The notes under the pieces were generated by a model that was not told where the DNA came from, did not search any database, and saw only the letters and a program-made list of their open reading frames with translations. From contig JBAIAA010000243.1 in NCBI GenBank assembly GCA_037893245.1, positions 349,775 to 413,774 of the forward strand: a stretch of 64,000 nucleotides of DNA, in the 5' to 3' direction. This document shows, in pieces, positions 57,006 through 64,000 of the stretch (position 1 is the stretch's first letter; every line of letters starts with the position of its first letter). The stretch is from Crossaster papposus. Taxonomy: Eukaryota > Echinodermata > Asteroidea > Velatida > Solasteridae. Both the position numbers and the translations under genes were made by a program.

Positions 57006-57773
57006 TTATTTTTTTATTATAAAATTCATTTGGGGGGGGGGGGGAATAATTACAAAATATCTAGCGCAATCATTTTGCTGGATGCCTGGAATCAATATTT
57101 ACTTTCAAATAAGTAACATATTGCTTAATAATTCGGCATTAAATATATTTTTGTTATACAGGGTGTCTCTAAAAAAAGTATACCCATTTTCAAATTCATA
57201 TTATTGCAAAATTACTGAACATTTCAGAAAAAGGCAAATGTCTGTGGAAAGGGTAGAATGTCCTCTGTCCAATGGTATAAGGTTCATTATGTCATTGCCA
57301 TGGATGACTGAACTAACAAGACAGTTATGAAAGGTACTGAAATAGGCACTGTGACAAGTTGGGACGATAAGTCAGGCATGAGACTAAGATGCCAGTTATG
57401 CATTAACAGGAATGGTGACCACCACCTTGCATTTGTCAGGAAAGAGACCCTGTCATAATTTTTCCAATTTGTTCAACCTCAAACAGCAAAAGAATTTGTC
57501 CTTAAAAACACCTGCCGGAGCTTCGTCGCTCAAGTAAAACCAACTTGTCACAGTGCTGATTTCAGTACCTTTCATAAATGTCTTGTTTGTTCAGTCATCC
57601 ATGGCAATGACATAATATACCTTATACTATTGGACAGAGTACATTCTACCCTTTCCACAGACATTTGTCTTTTTCTGAAATATTCAGTACTTTTGCAATA
57701 ATACCAATTTTAAAATGGGTATACTTTTTTTAGAGACACCCTGTATATATGCCAATGGTGTATCTCAACTTAA
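57006..57773 (-). mobile_element. ACCATTTGC-group MITE split by a foldback element
   Basis: ATTATAAAATTCATTTGGG ... GGAATAATTACAAAATATCTAGC matches the inner part of 25309-25692, up to AAATATATTTTTGTTATA (57158). It resumes after the foldback with TATGCCAATGGTGTATCTCAA (57748 on), the group's right terminal repeat. Its own left part is missing upstream of 57006. A G13 run (57032-57044) sits inside. Confidence 0.85.
57159..57743. mobile_element. Foldback transposon with 204-bp arms and TA duplication
   Basis: The left arm 57159-57362 starts CAGGGTGTCTCTAAAAAAAG, and the right arm 57541-57743 is its complement with a low percentage of differences. A spacer of about 178 bp separates them. TA flanks both ends (57157-57158 and 57744-57745). 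The insertion site corresponds to GATATC in intact copies of the host element, confirming the boundary. TA targets are typical of Tc1/mariner-type elements. No transposase frame. Confidence 0.92.
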
Positions 57774-57996
57774 CCCAATTCGTGCCGGGATTATTTTAAC
57801 ATCAACGAGCCATGCGCTGGATTATTCTTAACGAAACTCGATCCGAGGCGGGTCAGGCTGATTGTACCGGGAAGCACACCCACGCATTTCCGGCTTTGCT
57901 CGCTGCTGACAGATATTTGACGTATTTATGCGTCATCCTTTTTGAATCTGGGAAAAACTTTGCGTGTATATACGTCCTCCGGCGCGAACTGGTTAA
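57770..57996 (-). mobile_element. TTAA-family MITE, copy 5 (subfamily 1)
   Basis: Starts TTAACCCAATTCGTGCCGGG and ends CTCCGGCGCGAACTGGTTAA, with TTAA at each edge. Its left TTAA coincides with the CTTTAA at the outer end of the ACCATTTGC-group element, so it inserted into that terminus. Confidence 0.92.
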
Positions 57997-59469
57997 TACG
58001 TTGAAATCCAGGCATCTTTATGACATCCAAGGGTATTTGGGACACCTAATTTTGTTTAAAAGCTAACTATAAATTCTTCCTTTTCTCCACTGATTTTTAT
58101 TATATTTAGCACACTGTGGTTTACAGACAGAGATGAAAATATGGAGTTCCCTCACACTCCCCTGGTTTTATTGTCCCCAAGCTATAAACACCCATCCCAC
58201 ATTTTTTGATAATAACAAGCCTCACGCTGGGCCCTGCTCATTTAACCCCCCCTCCCCCCCCCCCCCCCCCCCCCCCCCCCCTCTTAACCTCAGATGAGTC
58301 TTTCTCTTCACCATCATAAGGGCATTTATAGGCAATTTTGGGTGAATATTAGAGAGAAAAGGGTGTTGTGTATAGTCACATGCGAATACTGCATTGCAGA
58401 TTGCAGTACATGTCCACCGTTGGCATACCATTCAAGTACACAGTGAGGAAGAAACAGAGTTTTGTTTGGACAAAATATGATTCATGACTGTTTTGCTGAT
58501 GTTAAGTCTCTGCTTGTTGTTTTAAAATTGACAAAGATAAATTAATTCTTTTTGGGTGTTATTGGGATTTGAAGAGCTTTTGGAACACCCACTCAAGTAT
58601 TTTTCCCCCTAAATAAAATCATAATAATATTCCTCCAGACTATTTATTTTTTTTAATCTAAGATTTTGTTAAACTTGATCTATATTTGATTGTAATTATT
58701 TTGTACAATCATAATTTATATTGATCAAATGAATTAAGAGGGCCTAATATTTTTATCTTAACAAGATCTTCTTCAGAGACAAAATGGCTGTGTACATGAA
58801 ACATTCACTTATACATTTTATATTGGTTAAGACATTTTACATTGGTTTCATCATGGAGGTAGAATTAGATTTTAAGGTTTCACACATGTACATGTACTGT
58901 TACCATTCTACCTCCATGCTTTTATTCTCTAAATAATAATTACAAAAATATATGGAATTTATATGGAAGCCTGTTTCTTGCTCTATGCTTTGAGGTACAA
59001 TGTACAAGTATATATACTTGTGTAACCTGTATAGGTTTATTTGTAAAGCCATGGAGATGATATCAATGGCATTTGTTATGCATTCTGTTGTCTGGATACA
59101 TGCAGTCCTGATGATATTGTGTCTAGCATTACCTTACCTGCTTCTGGATTTGATTAACAAAAACCCATCCCCTTAATTACCCCAATCAGGACCAAATTGC
59201 TGTTATATATATCACAGTGTTTACGACCCCTCAATTTTCACCCCAATTTGTCAGTTTGGCATACCATCACACATTTTGGCGTCATCGAATACTTTTAAAA
59301 ACACCATTTTTTCTTTGAGTTGCCGACGATGCAGTTGCCTATGGCCTTGTGGGAATGGTTGACAGAAGTACGAGTCCCTTGAGCGCATCACCAAAAGTTT
59401 TCATTTCGCACTGCTCGTTTGTTTTTAGGATTTATGATCGACTTGTGGAATTTTGTTTCACTTAAATAC
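57997..59469. other. No gene; poly-C run and Penelope-like fragment
   Basis: C28 run at 58254-58281. CATGGAGGTAGAAT (58854) pairs with ATTCTACCTCCATG (58906) as a small hairpin. The Penelope-like fragment at 58735-58800 is listed separately. Confidence 0.5.
58735..58800 (-). mobile_element. Penelope-like terminal fragment, second copy
   Basis: Minus strand: GTACACAGCCATTTTGTCTC, then CTGAAGAA with hairpin GATCTTGTTAAGAT, then GGCCCTCTTAATT. It aligns with 6500-6575. Here the hairpin is intact, but CGAAA has become AAAAA. Confidence 0.45.
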
Positions 59470-60250
59470 CAGTTTCACACTATACGGTTACCCGGGAAAA
59501 ATTTAATCCTGAGATTACCCCGGAAATTTGGAGCGTTCACACTACACTTCCCGGGGTTACAACTTCTCCGGGTTAACTGCCTAAAAACAACAACACTTTA
59601 CCCAGGTAATATTTAACCCTACTCGCGAGGTGGGTTAACCAACCAATCTCGGGGTTAACTGCGACCTTCAGTAGTGTGAATGCTCAATGGGTTTTCTTCT
59701 ACCCGGGTATTTGGGAGGGGGTGTATTTATACATAAGAGAGTTTTGTTTAAACGTTGCAACCATGTGGATTTCTGGTAAGATTGTTTTATTTATGTAGGG
59801 AAGAAGTGGTATGTGTACATGTGTGGGCAAAATTAATGAAATAATAAGTTGATGTCAAATTGTTGGGAAAAAAACCCTAGAAAATTGCTGTCATGAATCG
59901 GATCAGAGTTCCTTTGAAGGGTGATTATGGAAGTTGTTACATGCATTAGAAAGATTGTTTATCATTGTTTTGGTTGTTATTCATTGAAGATTTGATTTAA
60001 ACTGTGCTAAGCGTCATTTTGTTAATATGCAATGGATTGTGGAAGGTCAGGGGTCATGCAATGCACACTTTCTGGGTTGCATATTGGCATAGTGTGAACA
60101 CATTACAAATTACCCGGGTACACGCTGAAGTGGTAAGGCTGAATTATAGAGTTAATTTTGTAGTGTGAAACTGATTCTCCAGGTTAGTTTCTACCCGGGT
60201 AAGGACTGCTACCCGGTTAATAGTAAGTCCATGGTAGTGCGAAACCCCTA
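59470..60250. mobile_element. Harbinger-like element B (TTTCACACTA ends)
   Basis: Left CAGTTTCACACTATACGGTTA; right, inverted, GGGGTTTCGCACTACC. TTCACACT or AGTGTGAA recurs near 59532, 59672, 60090 and 60162. Iterated CCCGGG and GGTTAA motifs fill the outer 250 bases of each side, and ATCTCGGGGTT is shared with element A. A short ATGTGGATTTCTG before GTAAG at 59763-59780 could be a relic exon start. No clear target duplication. Superfamily inferred from likeness to A and C. Confidence 0.6.
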
Positions 60251-60664
60251 TTATACATGTAGGTAAGTTGTTATAAACTCTACAGTCATTACTGACTATA
60301 CCAGTAGATCAGCCTGCTAGACCCTGCACTAATTGGTGTCTTGCCTGCTTGCTGCTGACTTGTTACATACAATGAACAGCCAACTGGTAACCGGTGACCT
60401 CAGGGTGCAGCACACTCAATCAGAACACCAATTTGTTGTTTTTTCGCCCCCATGGTGTGTTCCTCAGTCACAATTCTCCCTGTAATTGGTTTTGCCACGT
60501 GCCCTCTAAAACATACCCAATAACCAATCTTCCCCAGTGTCCAGAATTTGTTGTAGGCAACCATTACCCTGCTGGGGTACCATCCGATTTCCCCTCTTGT
60601 CATTTCATTAGTGTATTGCAGTGGGCCACATAGGGGGAGCCGCCTAGGGATTGTGTTTAGAGGT
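60251..60664. other. No recognisable feature
   Basis: No gene or repeat recognised; short frames on both strands at 60394-60633 have no domain. Confidence 0.5.
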
Positions 60665-60813
60665 GTTAGAAGGGCCCAGACATTGCTGGATTACAACAGG
60701 AGCTTCCTATACCAGTTGTTGTAAACATCTGGAATAGGCTTCCCCTGATATCATCGGACAGCCTTCAGAGGAGGGGGCTCAGTGTTTTAGGAAGGCTGTG
60801 CATAATTTGTTGA
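60665..60813 (+). pseudogene. C-terminal fragment of a non-LTR retrotransposon reverse transcriptase
   Basis: Frame 1 reads VRRAQTLLDYNRSFLYQ (60665-60715) before a stop. A one-base shift continues as VVVNIWNRLPLISSDSLQRR and then GLSVLGRLCIIC to a stop at 60811-60813. The block R/V-V-x-I/L-W-N-x-L-P followed by S-L and a hydrophobic end is the familiar C-terminus of CR1/Jockey-type reverse transcriptases. With a frameshift and no catalytic region, it is a dead 5'-truncated LINE copy. Confidence 0.65.
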
Positions 60814-61103
60814 TAGGCCATACTTGGACCCCAGCTTCATGTATTAAAGTTCAGAGTAACCCAAACATGTTTATTTGGGCTTTTTTCCCCTTTTTTGTTA
60901 AAGGCTAATAATGTCGCTGTGGGTGTTCCCAGTCTGGGAGAATATTTGATTGCTCACCAGCGTTGTTTGTCATGTTTGACCGTAGCTGGCGGGATTGGGT
61001 TGTGTATAACAAATTTATAAAAACAAATCGTGCCTTCATGACACGACAAAATAAAAATGTTCATCACCTCTATTTTGGGGGGTGATAAAAAAAATAAATG
61101 TCT

Positions 61104-61323
61104 TTAACCAGTTCGCGTCGGATGATTTGTATTCACGCAAAGTTTTTATAGAATTCAAAACAGAAGACGGATAAACACGTCAAAAGCAAGGCCGGAAATA
61201 TATGTCAGTGACCGGCTCGCAGCGAGCGAGGCCGGACATATCAGGGTGTGCTACCCACAGATGCCGGCCTCAACCCGTCTTGGATCGAGGTTTGTGAAAA
61301 TAATCTCGGCGCAAACTGGTTAA
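61104..61323 (+). mobile_element. TTAA-family MITE, copy 6 (subfamily 2)
   Basis: TTAACCAGTTCGCGTCGGATG to AATCTCGGCGCAAACTGGTTAA, with TTAA at both edges. Diagnostic subfamily 2 segment: ATATCAGGGTGTGCTACCCA then CAGATGCCGGCC. Confidence 0.92.
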
Positions 61324-62000
61324 TTTCAGCAGTAATTTTTTGTCTCCTTTTTTTGGGGGGGTTAAAAACATTTTCATTACCTAAAAATGAATCAGTACAT
61401 TAGCCATTTCTTGTGGTATTGTACATTGTAATTGTCGCTTGGAAGATCCTGTTTCAACTTTACTTCTTTTAAAAACTAGGTACATGTATATCATGTATAC
61501 TTTAGTTTTAAAAAATTTGACCATCATTGCATTTGACTCAAACTTTGATAAATTTCTTTTTTAGAGTTGATCTCTTCACATGATACATCCACAAAACTGT
61601 GTTGTAGAACCCACAAATACAAATCTTCAAACTGAACAATTGTTGGTTGTGATAAATTTACAGGGGGGCTTCTGTGATATTGTGGAGTTTACGTGTACCT
61701 ATCATATTAGTAGAAAGTTCTATTGCAATCTTTCACTGGAATCCATGTCACCTACCTACTGTACTGTATGTACATCGTTAGATATGAACATTGTATAACC
61801 ATTGAATGTTGTGATTACCGCGCGCATGGAAACGATGTAGGATAGGCATTTTATAATGTCAACACATCTGATACCAAGATCTGCGTACATAACATTTCTG
61901 TGGTTGGCTAGCAGGGTAAAATGGGACAAACAATTCTTAGCACAAACAAACCGCTCAAATTAAAGGGATAGAATGGTCATACTCATTTAATGTTATTGAC
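61324..62000. other. No recognisable feature
   Basis: No gene or repeat recognised between two TTAA-family copies; the short frame at 61580-61798 has no domain. Confidence 0.5.
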
Positions 62001-62244
62001 TTAACCAGTTCTTGCGGATGCGGTGTATACAAAGTTTTTTCAGGAATTCAAAATGGATCACAGATAAACATGTCACGAGCAAATCCGAAAATATGGTAGC
62101 GACTGGCTAGCAGCGAGCGAGGCCAGAAATATTAGAGTGTGCTACCCACAGATGATGGCCTAAACCCGTCTCGAATCAAGGTTCGTAAAAAATAAAAAAT
62201 CCTGGGCCTGGTCATTTTTTAAATAATGCTGGCACGAACTGGTT
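62001..62244 (+). mobile_element. TTAA-family MITE, copy 7 (subfamily 2)
   Basis: Left TTAACCAGTTCTTGCGGATG; right TGCTGGCACGAACTGGTTTT, so the right TTAA is lost by mutation. Shares GTGTGCTACCCACAGATG with copy 6. Confidence 0.87.
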
Positions 62245-62419
62245 TTGAGCTGCAATAGTCGATTAGCAATGTTTCACCGAAAAAGAACAAGGTGAAATAA
62301 ACTACTTATTATAAAAGATAACGAAATATAGAGAGACCACCAACATTGGGCTGGATGGTTCAGTTAGTTAGAGCTAGCTCTATGGTTATGGTTGTATGGT
62401 TAGAGTTGTGGTAGGCTTA

Positions 62420-63196
62420 AGCCATGTTCGCACTGGACTTAAAATGATAAAACATACCTAGACAATGGGTCCTTTTCCCATTTTAAGTCCAGTGTGGACA
62501 GCCTAGGACGTTTTCCTCTCAGGTACTTCTCCCGAGTCCAGTGGGTACTTCTACAGGCCAACTGCTGCCCGGGAAAACGTCCCTGGTCACTTTTCCCTAG
62601 ACGATAAGTCCAGTGCGAACAGCGCGACTCGGTAAAAGCATCCCAGGAAAACGTCCACCCGGCCCTCCAGTGCAAGGTCACGCTATACAAGGCACTGCGC
62701 ATGCGCTCTTTGCATTGTTTACATGCGGGCACGCTGATACATGCAAATCGCATCGTGATCACATTCGCACGTGGTTCTGCAAAAAGATTACGTAGAGTTG
62801 GGGTTTCTTTGGTCAATATTATGGCAGATATTATTATTGATACAGTCGGAAGTTTGATTGGTGCTACCAGTGCATCATTTCCAAATGATAATAAAGAACG
62901 TCAACGTGTCTTACGACGAAAGAAAGCACGACAACGGATGCAATACCGTACCTACGATGGAAAAAAAAAGCGCGCGCGCGCGATCGCGAATGGGTACACC
63001 GGGGTCAATGCAAAAAGGTCATGCAAAGCGCCCTCACGAGTCATTATAATGACAGCTTGGCTACTTCTCCCACGGTCTTGATAAAATTTTCCCGTGTCGA
63101 AAGTCCAAGTGCAAACAGTGGTAACATTTGACCATTTTTTATTTTACCATCGTCTCAGTAAAACCTTCCCAAAAAAAGTCCAGTGCGAACATGGCT
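62420..63196 (+). mobile_element. Harbinger-like element C, perfect terminal repeat and TTA duplication
   Basis: 777 bp. The first 21 bases, AGCCATGTTCGCACTGGACT plus T, are exactly complementary to the last 21. TTA flanks both ends (62417-62419, 63197-63199), as expected for PIF/Harbinger. GTCCAGTG/CACTGGAC motifs recur inside near 62487, 62537, 62610, 62665 and 63102. It contains one open frame (62821-63081). Confidence 0.8.
62821..63081 (+). CDS. Short open frame inside element C, unrecognised
   Basis: ATG at 62821 in good context (A at -3, G at +4) opens 86 codons: ADIIIDTVGSLIGATSASF, then a highly basic RQRVLRRKKARQRMQYRTYD near residues 27-46. An upstream in-frame start at 62701 adds 40 residues of unlikely character. 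A hydrophobic start plus an Arg/Lys-rich block could be the N-terminal exon of a transposase-like protein, but I see no catalytic motif. It could be a fragment left after internal deletion of a larger element. Confidence 0.35.
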   Translation: MADIIIDTVGSLIGATSASFPNDNKERQRVLRRKKARQRMQYRTYDGKKKRARAIANGYTGVNAKRSCKAPSRVIIMTAWLLLPRS

Positions 63197-63230
63197 TTAG
63201 TGTTTTAAGGTTGCGGGTTCAGATTCCTCG

Positions 63231-63487
63231 AACACAAGATTCTTCAAACACAAATTCATATAAACAAGTATTGTGAATGGGCATTTGTCTAGATACTAAG
63301 TTTTTGTTTAATGCTGTCATGATGTTTTGGTTTGTATAAATTTACATGCAAATAATGCTGAACCAATATGAAGCCAAAGCCGTCAAGCGGCAAAGCCACG
63401 ATTTCGCAAACCTCCACAGTTAAGATTTTGAGGTTCAGATCATGCTTTAGAAATGGTCATTTACTTGTGTCTTTTCATTCATGAATC
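63231..63487. other. No recognisable feature
   Basis: Nothing supported between the SINE remnant and the final hAT-like element. Confidence 0.5.
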
Positions 63488-63693
63488 CAGAGTTGTATTC
63501 GTGTCCCTGCAAGTCCTTTCACAAGTCCTTTCATAAAGCCAGTCGCAAGTAACTACATGTAGTTGAACAATGACAAAGGAATGCTTTTGTTAACAGTTCA
63601 TCTGAACAGCTAGTGACTTGACTTGAGACTGAAGGACTTGTGATGGACTTGCAGGGACTTGCAGGGACTTGCGGGGACTCAAATACAACTCTG
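63488..63693. mobile_element. hAT-like MITE with GGACTTGCAG iterations
   Basis: 206 bp. Begins CAGAGTTGTATTCGTGTCCC and ends GGGGACTCAAATACAACTCTG, an inverted repeat of about 20 bases. The flanking octamers CATGAATC (63480-63487) and CATGGATC (63694-63701) match at 7 of 8. Three tandem GGGACTTGCA units lie near the right end, with the complementary CCTGCAAGTCC near the left. Non-coding. Confidence 0.9.
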
Positions 63694-64000
63694 CATGGAT
63701 CTCATCAACGCGACCGAGTAGCGTACCAGCAAGTGGTTTAATGCAAGCCGTGCTATTTCATTAAGACCAAGCAAGCCTGGGTCACTGCTCTGCAAATCAG
63801 TGCCATATCTGATTAAAGAGACAACACCAACTGAAGGCACCCCTCCTACTCGTACTTTTTTGTTTTTAATCAGTTTGAAACCTTGTGTGGTACCAAGTCA
63901 GGGCAAGCCCCCTGTTAAGTTTTGGTTGCCATTTGTATCACCTAAACCTGTTGTACATGACTGTAATTAAATACCGCTTCAGCTCCTGCTGGGAGTCACT
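63694..64000. other. No recognisable feature
   Basis: No gene or repeat recognised up to the end of the window. Confidence 0.5.

Larger units (their letters stand above)
62338..63230 (+). repeat. tRNA-like SINE head split by element C
   Basis: ACCAACATTGGGCTGGATGG then TTCAGTTAGTTAGAGC (A-box region) matches 53928-54015. The B-box-like GGGTTCAGATTCC appears only at 63215-63227, after the 777-bp element C. Removing element C would bring the two boxes to roughly normal spacing. Confidence 0.6.

Noticed and set aside
62439..62816. 125-codon minus frame
   Set aside because: Lies across iterated terminal motifs of element C and shows no domain.

Overview
This is eukaryotic, gene-poor, AT-rich DNA with no bacterial gene organisation: no dense long reading frames, no operons and no ribosome binding sites. 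The repertoire suggests a marine invertebrate, most likely a deuterostome of echinoderm type. It includes tRNA-derived SINEs, MITEs, a family ending in GGGCCCAATTTCATAGCGCT, very abundant TACATGTA and ACCGGTAC palindromes, and long poly-C or poly-G runs. That placement is inference from repeat style; no gene here fixes the species.

The only plausible host-gene element is a candidate first coding exon at 46155-46308 (+), with a GTAAGT donor and two CCAAT boxes upstream. Everything else that can be supported is repetitive. Most long open frames are by-products of tandem repeats whose unit lacks stop codons: the 126-bp array at 9450-10198, the 13-bp array at 30312-31427, and the CCCA/CCAA array at 1561-1756.

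Mobile elements dominate. (1) A 220-245 bp family bounded by TTAA and ending in CCAGTTCGCGCCGG has seven copies in two subfamilies. (2) An ACCATTTGC group has terminal repeats like TTAAAGGTAGTATACACC around several unrelated cores, with more than ten members. (3) Three families (here called GTGGAC, GGAGAC and GGGGACA) share GGGGAC/GTGGAC-type ends and a central CCCTAACCC; two GTGGAC copies 33 kb apart are identical except for a 4-bp GGAA duplication. (4) hAT-like elements with 7-of-8 matching 8-bp target duplications lie at 35451-35744 and 63488-63693, with a longer relative at 32099-32711. (5) Long foldbacks lie at 2763-3120 and 57159-57743.

(6) In the last 9 kb, three elements (55211-56183, 59470-60250, 62420-63196) repeat their terminal TTCRCACT motif internally. 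The first carries the broken remains of a Myb/SANT-like protein on the minus strand, and the third has a perfect 21-bp terminal repeat and a TTA duplication. Both points suggest PIF/Harbinger. Nested insertions give relative ages, most clearly at 57006-57996, where a TA-duplicating foldback sits inside an ACCATTTGC element whose TTAA end was then hit by a TTAA-family element.

Layout: 1-9 kb, MITEs and foldbacks; 9.4-10.7 kb, a nuclear-receptor-motif minisatellite and a nested MITE; 11-30 kb, scattered MITEs and one SINE; 30.3-31.4 kb, a large 13-bp minisatellite; 32-36 kb, the inverted hAT pair; 37-40 kb, largely featureless; 41-43 kb, a recent MITE, a 209-bp tandem duplication and a SINE; 45-46.3 kb, the candidate promoter and first exon; 46.3-55 kb, probable intron or intergenic DNA; 55-64 kb, Harbinger-like and hAT-like elements.
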